Source of the DNA: a bacterium
GTDB taxonomy: Bacteria > Myxococcota_A > Bradymonadia > UBA7976 > UBA1532
NCBI GenBank assembly: GCA_030427205.1
Contig: JAUHXC010000042.1
Coordinates: 30,752 to 94,751, forward strand
Direction: 5' to 3'
Length of the DNA: 64,000 bases
The position numbers and the translations under genes were made by a program. Shown piece by piece: positions 1 to 8,449 of this stretch; the stretch's first letter is position 1; each line of letters begins with the position of its first letter. The notes beneath the pieces were generated by a model. The model was given only the letters and a program-made list of their open reading frames with translations, was not told the origin of the DNA and made no database searches.

Positions 1-2292
1 GCGCTCGTCGCCCTGCGGCTGGTGGTCGACTGGCAGACCCGCCTGACCGAGGCCCTGCGCCACGACCTCGAAGACCCCGACGTGCGCGACGCGGTCGTCG
101 CCGAGCTCGAGGGCGGCGCGGCGCCGGCCTATCGGGCCCGCATGCAGCGGGCGCTCGACCGGATCTCCGACGTGCTGGGTACGCGCCTGCTCTTCAGCCT
201 GCACGGCTTCGGGCTGTGCCTCGCGCTCGCCGTGGCCTACGCCGGCCTGCTCTTCGGCTCGGGCTGGCTCTTCGGCAGCCCCAGCGCGCTGCTCGAGCTG
301 AGCATCCTGCCCGACGTGCCCGGCTGGCGCCGGCTGCTGGTGGGGCTGGCGGCGGTCGGCGGGTGGTCGGGCGTCGCCTGGGTGGTGCACCGCGCGGCCG
401 GCGAACGGGGCGCGCGGCGCGTGACGTGGGTGGTCGTGGCCGTCGGGGTGGCGGTGGCGGGCTATGTCGCCTGCCATGTGCTGGCTCTGGGCTGGCGCTG
501 GCCGCAGGCCGGCATCAGCGGACCAGCCACGGCGGTCGGCGCGCTCTACGGCGGGGTCGCCGGCGGGGTCGGGCTGCTGGCGCTGGGCCTGTCGGGCCAT
601 GCGCGCCCCGCCGGGCGCTTGGCGATCGTCATCTGGCTCGCCGCCGCGGCGCTCTCGACGACACTCGATCCGCACGCGGGCGAGGAGCCGATCGCCCTGG
701 TGCTGCTGGCGCTGCCCGCGTGCAACGCGATCTTCGACTGGCTGTCGTGGGCCGCATCCCGGGCGCTGCTGCGGGCCCTGGCCGATCCAGAGACGCCGCT
801 GACCCGCCGCCGCCTCGTCGGGCATTGCCTGCTCGATCTGCTCGCCGCGGTGCTGCTGCTGCTCGGCCTCGCGGCGAGCATGCCGCTGATCATCGAGGCG
901 TTCGCCCTGGGCACGCCGGGGGACGCGCTCTTCGACCTCGAGCCGTGGCCCGTATTGGGGCAGGGGCGCTGGCTGGTGGTCATCCTGATCAGCACGCTCG
1001 TGCCCACGTTGATCCATACGGCTCACCTGTTCGCCTCGGCGCTGGAGCTGCGCCGCAGTCACGAGGCGCGGGTGGCGATGGCCCGCCGGCTCGACGGCTC
1101 GCCCGACCGGGCGGCGCTGCGCACCGTGGCCCGCTTCGTGGCGCGCCGGCAGATCCACACCGCCACGACGGTCGCCGCGCTCGCCGGCCTGCTCGTCTTC
1201 TCGGCCTCGGGCCTCGTCTCGGCCGGCGGGCTGCTCTTCGCGATGGCCCGCGACATCGGCGAGAGCGCGCGCACCGCCGACGGGTGGCTGGCCATCACCC
1301 GCAGCCGTATCCGCCGTATTCGGGACGGCCTGGGTCAAGACCACCTGTCGGATGCGCGCGCGTTCGACGCCCTAGCGACGGCCTACGATCGCTCACGGCT
1401 GCACCCCGACGCGAGCTGGGCGCTGCATTGGCGCGCGGCCGAGCTCTTCTACTACGAATCCTACCTGTTGCGGCGTCAGCACGAGGGTCTGTCTGGCAGC
1501 GGCAGCGACGACGCGCGGCGCACGCTCGACGCGCAGCGGAGCCGTGCCGTCGATCGGGCCCGCCGGGCGTTGTCCCAGACGGCCCATCATCGACCGCTGA
1601 GCCCGCGGGACTGTATGCAGGTCGTAGAGACCGCCTCGCGATCGGATCCGGACAGCGCCGCCGGCCTGTTGCGCACCTGTCGCGCGGCCTTCCCCGACGA
1701 TGTCTCACTGCAGCTCAATGCGGTGGGCTGGCTCTTCGAAGCCGGTCGTGGCGACGACGCGTGGGCCCTTCTCGACGAGATACGTCAGCGTTTTCCCGAC
1801 TACTCCGGGTTGAGGCTCGACCGCGCGCAGATGCTGTTGGAGAAAGGCGACTACGCGGAGGCGGAGGCCGAGGCGTCGAAGGTCCTCGAGCGCTCTCCTC
1901 GCTTCGGGCCGGCGCTGGTGGTGCGGGGTGTCGCCCGGCTGAGGCTTGGTCGCCTCGATGAGGCCATCGACGACCTCGCCCGCATGACGCGCGGCGGGTC
2001 CGACGATGCGACGACCCAGCTGGGGCTGACCGAGGCTTACGCCGCGCGGCAGCTGGACGGCGTCGAGCTCGATCGAGAGACGCGGCGCCTGCTCGCCTCG
2101 GTCCATCTGGGGCGCGAGCGCTGGACCGCCGCGCGGGACGCGGCCGAGCCCGCCGTATCGGGCGCGCACATCGACCCGCACATGCAGTGTCTCTACGACT
2201 GCGCCGCCGCCCGCGAGGCCCGCCGCCCGGATCCACCGTGCTGCGTGCGCCTCGACGGGCTGACCCTGGGGCCCTGGCCCGACGGCCCCTGA
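1..2292 (+). CDS. Multi-pass membrane protein with C-terminal TPR-like repeats (5' end may lie outside the window)
   Basis: The N-terminal two thirds hold about nine hydrophobic stretches that look like membrane spans, separated by short Arg-rich loops. The last ~200 residues are soluble and helical with TPR-type pairs such as GDYAEAEAEASKVL followed by GRLDEAIDDL. This suggests an inner-membrane anchor presenting a protein-interaction domain. The frame is open to the window edge and the first available start (GTG at 22) has no visible ribosome-binding site, so the true start may be upstream. It has no catalytic motif that I recognise, and the function is unknown. The downstream gene is convergent. 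Confidence 0.75.
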   Translation, partial: ALVALRLVVDWQTRLTEALRHDLEDPDVRDAVVAELEGGAAPAYRARMQRALDRISDVLGTRLLFSLHGFGLCLALAVAYAGLLFGSGWLFGSPSALLELSILPDVPGWRRLLVGLAAVGGWSGVAWVVHRAAGERGARRVTWVVVAVGVAVAGYVACHVLALGWRWPQAGISGPATAVGALYGGVAGGVGLLALGLSGHARPAGRLAIVIWLAAAALSTTLDPHAGEEPIALVLLALPACNAIFDWLSWAASRALLRALADPETPLTRRRLVGHCLLDLLAAVLLLLGLAASMPLIIEAFALGTPGDALFDLEPWPVLGQGRWLVVILISTLVPTLIHTAHLFASALELRRSHEARVAMARRLDGSPDRAALRTVARFVARRQIHTATTVAALAGLLVFSASGLVSAGGLLFAMARDIGESARTADGWLAITRSRIRRIRDGLGQDHLSDARAFDALATAYDRSRLHPDASWALHWRAAELFYYESYLLRRQHEGLSGSGSDDARRTLDAQRSRAVDRARRALSQTAHHRPLSPRDCMQVVETASRSDPDSAAGLLRTCRAAFPDDVSLQLNAVGWLFEAGRGDDAWALLDEIRQRFPDYSGLRLDRAQMLLEKGDYAEAEAEASKVLERSPRFGPALVVRGVARLRLGRLDEAIDDLARMTRGGSDDATTQLGLTEAYAARQLDGVELDRETRRLLASVHLGRERWTAARDAAEPAVSGAHIDPHMQCLYDCAAAREARRPDPPCCVRLDGLTLGPWPDGP

Positions 2293-2310
2293 CGGCCGAT
2301 GGCCGCGAGA

Positions 2311-2733
2311 TCAGCCGGCGGCGTCGAGGGCCGGCGCGTGGTCGGCCGGCGTCGCGACCGCCAGCGGCAACGGGCCGTCGAGCAGCGCGTCGAGCAGGAC
2401 CTCGGGCAGCACCTGCTTGACCTTGGTCATGGCCCGCAAGATGGCGTCCGCCTCGCGCGACGAGGCCGCGGCGAGGTTCTTGCGGGCGGCGTCGAAGAGC
2501 GCGTGCAGCTCGTCGGCGGTGAACTGCACCCCGTCCAGCTCGGCGCGCGGGTCGATGTGGTAGCCGATGCCGGCCTCGCCGACGACCGGTACCTTCATCC
2601 GGTGCAGCAGGGCGATGTCACGATAGATGGTGCGCGGCGAGACGGCGAAGTGGTGGGCGAGCTGCTCGGCGCTGGTCCGGCTGCTGGCCCGCAGGATGCG
2701 CACGATCTCGGTCAGGCGGTGATTGCGGTGCAT
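2311..2733 (-). CDS. Short DeoR/YafY-type HTH transcriptional regulator
   Basis: A 140-residue protein whose first ~60 residues form an HTH_11-type winged helix (MHRNHRLTEIVRIL, then SAEQLAHHFAVSPRTIYRDI), as in YafY/DeoR regulators. The ATG at 2733 is chosen because AAGGAGG lies 7 bases upstream; a start further upstream has no such site. YafY-type proteins normally continue with a ~200-residue WYL ligand-binding domain, and that domain is absent here. The remaining ~80 residues are a short helical tail. It is probably a DNA-binding repressor or activator; the target is unknown, but the divergent region 2734-2979 is the obvious candidate. Confidence 0.8.
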   Translation of the reverse strand: MHRNHRLTEIVRILRASSRTSAEQLAHHFAVSPRTIYRDIALLHRMKVPVVGEAGIGYHIDPRAELDGVQFTADELHALFDAARKNLAAASSREADAILRAMTKVKQVLPEVLLDALLDGPLPLAVATPADHAPALDAAG

Positions 2734-2979
2734 GGGGTGCCTCCTTCGGCGGTGTAGGTGGGCGCTGAAATGCGCTGTTCGATACACCCCGATAATACGC
2801 CACCCGTGCTGACACCGCTGTGTCAGGAGAGATCAATCCCCGTCGATTTTTCAGTCGATACGAGGGTTTGCGGTCGAACGGCCCGAAGAATCATCCGGGC
2901 GGAAAAAGAGGCGCCGGCCGGCGGTGCATGACATCGACGAACCCGCTGAACCCGACCGACTCAACGAAGGAATCACATC

Positions 2980-3303
2980 ATGCGCCGCATCGTCTTCGCC
3001 GTCCTCACCGCCGCCAGCCTCTTCGCCCTCCCCGCGCTCGCCGCCTACCCGCTCTGCAGCAGCACCTCGTCCGGCCTGTGCCAGGTCAGCGACACCGACG
3101 GGACCGTCGTCTACGGCTGCGGCAACGGCGACTTCGTCGGCAGCGGCTGCTCGACCTGCGACGACGCCTGCTTCTCGTGCTCCACCTTCGGCCTCGGCTG
3201 CGTCAGCCTCAAGCCCGACAGCGACCCCAAGCAGAAGGAGGTCTACCGCTCGCGCCACGAGATCATGGCCTGCATGCCGGTCGCCGAGGCCTCCCGCGGC
3301 TGA
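2980..3303 (+). CDS. Small secreted cysteine-rich protein
   Basis: A 107-residue protein starting at ATG 2980 behind GAAGGA. It has a clear signal peptide (MRRIVF, hydrophobic core LTAASLFALPALA, likely cut after ALA). The mature ~85 residues contain nine cysteines in a compact region (GCSTCDDACFSC and neighbours), consistent with a disulfide-rich or metal-binding exported protein. No family is recognised. It is transcribed away from the HTH gene at 2311-2733 and may share a divergent control region with it. Confidence 0.7.
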   Translation: MRRIVFAVLTAASLFALPALAAYPLCSSTSSGLCQVSDTDGTVVYGCGNGDFVGSGCSTCDDACFSCSTFGLGCVSLKPDSDPKQKEVYRSRHEIMACMPVAEASRG

Positions 3304-3370
3304 GACCGCTCTCCCCCGCACGCCGATGCCCGCCGCCGGCGCCTCTCGTGGCGTCGCGCCCGCCGCGCCC

Positions 3371-6300
3371 TCAGGGGGCGTCGGGCACGACGGTCACCTG
3401 AACGGTGGCGCTGCCGCTGTTGTCGCTGAAGCCATCGACGAAGAAGTAGTGGGTGCCGGCCGCCCGGGGCACTTCGAGCCGCGAGAGCAGCCCCTCCCCG
3501 CCGTCGTCGTCGCAGGCGAGCTCGACGCTGTCGGCCTCGCAGCCGTCCTTCGAGAACAGCGAGGTGTCGTAGTCGGCGGCGATGATCTCGACGGTGATCG
3601 TCGACGGCTGCTCGATGGTGACGACCACCGGCGCCTCGCCCCCGCGGGCGCGGCTGGCGCAGCTGGCCTCGAGCAGGTTCTCGCGGCCGGCGGTGCTCAC
3701 GTCGAACTGCCCGCCCTCGGGGCCGACATAGGTGATGTTGTCGTACCCGCCGCAGCTCTCGCTCTCGCCGCCGGCGAAGCGGCAGTCGGGGTCGTCGGGG
3801 AAGTCGGTGAGCATGTCGCCGTCGTTGTCTTCGCCGTCGCTGCACTGCGCCGGCTCGGCGGGATCGGCCTCGTCGTCGTCGGCGAACTGCGCACAGCCCG
3901 GGTCTTCGGCGTCGATCAGGCCGTCGCCGTCGTTGTCGACCTCGTCCTCGCAGGCGGCGGGCGGCAGGATGTCCACCATGAACCAGATCGGCCCCGTCGC
4001 TTCCGCGAAGTTGTGGGTGATCTCGGCGAAGTACTCGCCGGCGGGCAAGGGCGCCGCGCCGATCGCCAGCCGCGAGTCGAAGGCCAGGCAGTTGAGCCGA
4101 CTGCTCGCCGACTCGCCGATCAGGTTGAACTGCTCGTCGAAGACGCCCACCAGCAAGTCGCCGGGGCAGTCCAGGTCGGGGTAGTTGACCAGCCCGATCT
4201 GCACGTGGCCCAGGCCGTCGACGGTGAAGCGGAAGTAGTCCTGATCATCGCTGAACAGCTCCTCGCCGTCGTACAGCCGGAACAGCACCTGGGCCGAGAG
4301 CCCGTCGTTGGCCATGTCGTACGGCGCGTCGAGGCCGTCGGGTTCGGCGTCGCCGTTGAACGGGTCCCAGCGGCACGCGGTGCAGCCGTCGCCCGCGTCC
4401 TCGTTGCCGTCCTCGCACTGCTCCGCGCCGCTGACGAAGCCGTCGCCGCAGGTGTGCGGATTGCACAGCCCGTCGACCGGGTGGCAGAAGGTGCCGTCGA
4501 TGCACGGCGCCGGGCCGCCGGGCTCGCACGGCCCGCCTTGAGGCACGACGGCGAACTGGCAGCGCTCGCAGCCGTCGCCGAGGTCGTCATTGCCGTCGTC
4601 GCAGGCCTCGTTGTCCGGGTCGATGATGCCGTCGCCGCAGCGGTGCTCGGTGCAGATCGCCGTGCCGTCGGCGCAGTACGAGCCCGCGGGGCACGCCTCG
4701 GGGCCGAACGGGTCGCAGGCGCCGCCGACGTCGACGGGGGTGAACTCGGCGATGAACAGGTTGAAGCCGATCGGGCCGCGGCTGAAGCTGCGGACAGTCG
4801 CGCTGTGCACGCCCGGGGTCACGATCATCGCGTCATCGCCGTTGTCGATCGACAGCAGCGAACACAGCCCCTCGCCGCCGTCGTCGTCGTTGGCCACGCC
4901 GCCGTTGGCGTTGGTGAAGTCCATCACGGTGTCGCCGACGCAGCCCTCGCCGGTCCACGCGCGCGTCTCGAGCCGCAGCGCGCCCGCGCCCGTCCGGATG
5001 TCGAACTGGTCGGTATCGCCCTCGACCTCGATGCGGAAGAGCACCTCGACCCGCCCCGGCCCGGCGAACTCGATCACGTACGGCTCGTCGCCCTCTTCGA
5101 GGCGGTCGAAGTCGCCCTCGATGCGGCAGCGGTCGGAGCAGCCGTCGGGTAGCGGATCGCCGTCGCATTCTTCGTCCGGCGCGAGCCGCCCGTCGCCGCA
5201 GACGTGCGGCTGGCAGATGCCGTCGCAGTATTCGCCCGCGGCGCAGTCGGCGTCGACGCCGCAGCCCGGGCGGCAGCCGCCGTCGATGCAGACCCCGTCG
5301 TCGGGGCACGGCCGCTGGTCGTTGCAGCCGATCTGGCACTGGCCGTCGACGCAGATCTGACCGTCGACGCAGACATCGTCCACCTGGCAGCCGGCGACAC
5401 AGCGGGCGTTGCGGCAGATCTGGTCGAGCTGACAGGCGCCGTCGTCGCGGCAGCCGGGTTCACACGAGAGGTCTTCGCAGATCTCGCCATCGTCGCAGGC
5501 GCCGTCGTCGCGGCAGCCGGCGACGCAGCGGGTATTGCGGCAGATCTGACCCGCGCCGCAGGCGGCGTCGTCCCGGCAGCCGACGCGGCAGCTGTCGTCG
5601 ACGCAGATCCGCCCGTTGCCACAGACGGCGTCCTCGCGGCAGCCGACGATGCAGGTCTGGTTCTCGCAGATGCGGCCGGCGCTGCAGCCGTCGTCGTCGC
5701 GGCAGCCGATCACGCAGGCGCGGTCTTCGCAGATGCGCCCGTTGGGGCAGCTGTCGTCATTGCGGCAGCCCACCGCGCAGCGGTTGTCGGCCCCGCAGTA
5801 CTCGTTCTCGAAGCAGTCGCCGTCCCGCTGGCAGCCGGGCACGCAGTCGCCGTCGCGGCACTGCTCGTCGGCCGGGCAGCGGTCGTTGCCGGTGCAGCCG
5901 TCGGCGCAGCGGCTGTCGCCGCCGCAGATCTGGCCCAGCGGGCAGTCGCCGTCGGCGAAGCAGCAGCCGGCCTCGTCGCTGCCGTCGCCGCAGTCGTCGG
6001 CCCGGTCGCACACCGTCGCTTCGGGCACGCAGCTGTCGTTGCCGCAGCCGAAGAAGCCGTCGTTGCAGGCGCAGGCGCCGCCGCCGCAGGTGGCGTTCTG
6101 ATCGCACTCGACCCGGCAGGCGCCGCAGTTGGCCTCGTCGTCGCTGAGGTCGATGCAGGTGCCGTCGCAGGCGGCGGTGCCGTCGCAGTGCAGCTCGATG
6201 GCGATCTCCTGGCGGGTGCGCAGGCCGCCCTGGTCGAAGAAGACCGCCACGAACACGCGGTCGCGGGCCGCCTCGAACTCGATGGGGTCGATGCGGTGGA

Positions 6301-7024
6301 TCTCACCCCAACTGATGGTCATCGAGTAGGCGCCCTCCTGGCCCGACGAGACGAACGCCCCGTAGGACTGCCCGTTGGGGTCTTCGAGCACGCCGCCGAT
6401 GAGGTCGTCGATGCCGTCGGGATCGGTCACCACCGCCGAGAAGGTGACCGCCTCGCCTTCGGTCAGCCGGCGCACGTTGCTGTTGAGGGTCAAGAAGACC
6501 GGCGCGCCCTCCACCGGCGCTTCGCAGGTGCCGACCACGCAGTTCTCACCCTCGGCGCAGGGGCAGTCTTCGAGGCAGCTCGAGCAGCTCTCGCCGTCGT
6601 CGCAGGTGCCGTTGCCGCACATGTCGGGCGGCTCTTCGCACTGCCCGTCGACGCAGACGTCGTCGCCCTCGCAGGCGCCGCAGACCCCGCCGCAGCCGTC
6701 GCCGCCGCAGCTGCGGCCGTCGCAGGCCGGCACGCACGGGCCGTCGCGATCGACCATCGCGTCGATGATCGCCGCGTCGGGCGTCGCCGCGTCGTCGCCG
6801 ACGGTGGCGTCGCCTCCGATCGCGCCGTCGCCCGCGGGGCCGCAGGCGCAGGCGCCGAAGCGCTCGTCCTCGCCGCAGATCCGCTCACCGGACGTGCCGT
6901 CGGGGCAGGCGCAGCTGTCGGTCTCGCCGGGGTCGCACGCGTTGCTGCCGCTGCCCCCGCCGCCGGGTACGCAGCCCGCCATGCAACTCACCAAGAAAAC
7001 GAACGAAACGATGCGTGCCGCCAC
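3371..7024 (-). CDS. Giant cysteine-repeat lipoprotein (LDL-A-like, DUF4215-like and PPC-like modules)
   Basis: About 1,217 residues. The start is placed at GTG 7024 because GGAGGGGAGAGACC precedes it; this gives a short signal ending in the lipobox MAGC. A start at 7045 would put seven residues before the signal. Modules in order: Cys-rich linker, a beta-sandwich-like segment (LTLNSNVRRLTEGEAVTFSA), an LDL-A-like motif (CDRADDCGDGSDEAGC), about eleven tandem ~22-residue repeats (G-C-x-D-D-x-x-C-x-x-G-x-I-C-x4-C), three CGDG...ECDDGN-type modules, and jelly-roll/PPC-like segments near the middle and C-terminus. Asp-rich 'DNDGD' motifs suggest calcium binding. It is predicted to be a surface adhesin or scaffold on the outer membrane. 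This architecture is typical of Myxococcota; a specific ligand cannot be inferred. Confidence 0.85.
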   Translation of the reverse strand: MAARIVSFVFLVSCMAGCVPGGGGSGSNACDPGETDSCACPDGTSGERICGEDERFGACACGPAGDGAIGGDATVGDDAATPDAAIIDAMVDRDGPCVPACDGRSCGGDGCGGVCGACEGDDVCVDGQCEEPPDMCGNGTCDDGESCSSCLEDCPCAEGENCVVGTCEAPVEGAPVFLTLNSNVRRLTEGEAVTFSAVVTDPDGIDDLIGGVLEDPNGQSYGAFVSSGQEGAYSMTISWGEIHRIDPIEFEAARDRVFVAVFFDQGGLRTRQEIAIELHCDGTAACDGTCIDLSDDEANCGACRVECDQNATCGGGACACNDGFFGCGNDSCVPEATVCDRADDCGDGSDEAGCCFADGDCPLGQICGGDSRCADGCTGNDRCPADEQCRDGDCVPGCQRDGDCFENEYCGADNRCAVGCRNDDSCPNGRICEDRACVIGCRDDDGCSAGRICENQTCIVGCREDAVCGNGRICVDDSCRVGCRDDAACGAGQICRNTRCVAGCRDDGACDDGEICEDLSCEPGCRDDGACQLDQICRNARCVAGCQVDDVCVDGQICVDGQCQIGCNDQRPCPDDGVCIDGGCRPGCGVDADCAAGEYCDGICQPHVCGDGRLAPDEECDGDPLPDGCSDRCRIEGDFDRLEEGDEPYVIEFAGPGRVEVLFRIEVEGDTDQFDIRTGAGALRLETRAWTGEGCVGDTVMDFTNANGGVANDDDGGEGLCSLLSIDNGDDAMIVTPGVHSATVRSFSRGPIGFNLFIAEFTPVDVGGACDPFGPEACPAGSYCADGTAICTEHRCGDGIIDPDNEACDDGNDDLGDGCERCQFAVVPQGGPCEPGGPAPCIDGTFCHPVDGLCNPHTCGDGFVSGAEQCEDGNEDAGDGCTACRWDPFNGDAEPDGLDAPYDMANDGLSAQVLFRLYDGEELFSDDQDYFRFTVDGLGHVQIGLVNYPDLDCPGDLLVGVFDEQFNLIGESASSRLNCLAFDSRLAIGAAPLPAGEYFAEITHNFAEATGPIWFMVDILPPAACEDEVDNDGDGLIDAEDPGCAQFADDDEADPAEPAQCSDGEDNDGDMLTDFPDDPDCRFAGGESESCGGYDNITYVGPEGGQFDVSTAGRENLLEASCASRARGGEAPVVVTIEQPSTITVEIIAADYDTSLFSKDGCEADSVELACDDDGGEGLLSRLEVPRAAGTHYFFVDGFSDNSGSATVQVTVVPDAP
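5215..5910 (-). repeat. Array of ~11 Cys-repeat coding units (about 63-66 bp each)
   Basis: Inside the giant lipoprotein gene the DNA repeats about eleven times with one Cys-patterned unit per ~22 codons (for example GCRDDGACDDGEICEDLSCEP). Each unit has five or six conserved cysteines and an acidic pair after the first. Neighbouring units are very similar at DNA level, so copy number may vary between strains by recombination. Confidence 0.75.
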
Positions 7025-7205
7025 GGTCTCTCCCCTCCGGGCCATACGGACGGCGGCAATCTAGCAGATCCGGGCAGGCGGCGGCTGCCGGGCTTGCCCC
7101 GAAGCCCGGCGAATCGACCGCTCGGGCCCACGACCGGCGACGCCGCGGTTGCCGCGAACTGCCGTTGGCGCTAATACAGACGGCCACCGCGCAGAGGAGG
7201 GCCCC

Positions 7206-8420
7206 GTGAGCCAGAGGCCGGTCAACCGCGATGTGAATCTGGACGATCTCTTCGCCGGCGCCACCGAGATCATCGGCCGCGAGGCGCTGGAGAAGAAGAT
7301 CCGCGCCGGCGAGCGGCTGGTGGTCAAGCACGGCGTCGACCCGACCGCCCGCGATCTGCACCTGGGCTACGCGGTGAACTATCAGGCCATGCGCCGCTTT
7401 CAGGACGCAGGCCACACCGTCGTGCTGCTCATCGGCGACTACACCTGCCGCATCGGCGATCCGACCGGCAAGGACAAGACCCGACCCGAGCTGACCCGCG
7501 AGCAGATCGAGGCCAACATCGAGTCGATGCTGACCCAGGTGGACCGGGTGCTCGACGTCGAGACGCTCGTCATCCGGCGCAACAGCGAGTGGCTCGACCC
7601 GATGCATCTGGCCGACTTCCTGCGGTTGGGCACCCGCCTCTCGGCGGCCCGGCTGTGGGAGCGCGACATGTTCCAGCGCCGCCTCGCCGCGGGCGAAGGC
7701 GTGATGGTGCACGAGTTCCTCTACCCGGTGCTGCAGGGCTACGACAGCTACGCACTGCAGAGCGACATCACGATCAACGGCTCGGACCAGAAGTTCAACG
7801 AGCTGATGGGGCGCCAGATCCAGCAACTCTTCGGGCAGGATCCGCAGGCGCTGATGATCATGCCGATGCTGCCGGGCACCGACGGCGTCGAGAAGATGAG
7901 CCAGAGCCTGGGCAACTACATCGGCCTCGCCGAGCCGCCCGAAGAGCAGTACGGCAAGGTGATGTCGATCCCCGACGACCTGATGCCGCTGTTCTACAGC
8001 CTGGCCACCCGGCTGCCCCAGAGCGACTGCGACGACATCATGGCCGCCGTCGCCGAGGGCCGCACCGGCCCGATGGACGCCAAGATGCGCCTCGGCCGGG
8101 CCATCGTCGAGCAGTACCACTCCGCCGACGCGGCGCAGGCCGCCGAGCAGCACTTCATCAACGTGCACCGCAAGAAGGCGGTGCCCGACGACGTGCCGGA
8201 GGTCGAGCTGCCCGCGGGCGAGCTGCCCCTGGGCCTGTTGTCGGTGCTCACCACCGTCGGCCTGACGAAGAGCAACGGCGAGGGGCGGCGGGTGGTCAAG
8301 CAGGGCGGGCTCAAGCTCGACGGCGAGCCGCTGCGCGACGACCGGTTCGAGTTCACGGCGCCCGGCGAGCATCTCATCCAGAAAGGCAAGCGGCACTTCG
8401 TCCGCATCCGCATCGGCTGA
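7206..8420 (+). CDS. tyrS: Tyrosyl-tRNA synthetase
   Basis: Charges tRNA-Tyr with tyrosine in the cytosol. The class I signature HLGY (HIGH motif) follows DPTARD near residue 50, and the KMSKS loop is present as KMSQS near residue 235. The C-terminal ~60 residues form an S4-type RNA-binding domain. Length (404 residues) is normal for the family. The start is GTG 7206 behind GAGGAGGG rather than the ATG at 7149, which would add 19 residues not expected in TyrRS. alaS follows after 29 bases in the same direction, suggesting co-transcription. Confidence 0.97.
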   Translation: MSQRPVNRDVNLDDLFAGATEIIGREALEKKIRAGERLVVKHGVDPTARDLHLGYAVNYQAMRRFQDAGHTVVLLIGDYTCRIGDPTGKDKTRPELTREQIEANIESMLTQVDRVLDVETLVIRRNSEWLDPMHLADFLRLGTRLSAARLWERDMFQRRLAAGEGVMVHEFLYPVLQGYDSYALQSDITINGSDQKFNELMGRQIQQLFGQDPQALMIMPMLPGTDGVEKMSQSLGNYIGLAEPPEEQYGKVMSIPDDLMPLFYSLATRLPQSDCDDIMAAVAEGRTGPMDAKMRLGRAIVEQYHSADAAQAAEQHFINVHRKKAVPDDVPEVELPAGELPLGLLSVLTTVGLTKSNGEGRRVVKQGGLKLDGEPLRDDRFEFTAPGEHLIQKGKRHFVRIRIG

Positions 8421-8449
8421 GCGCCGATCCAGAACAGCGAGACCAGCAC

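Noticed and set aside
2924..5152. Long plus-strand frames opposite the Cys-repeat lipoprotein
   Set aside because: They lack signal, motifs and ribosome-binding sites, and repeat composition is explained by the complementary strand.
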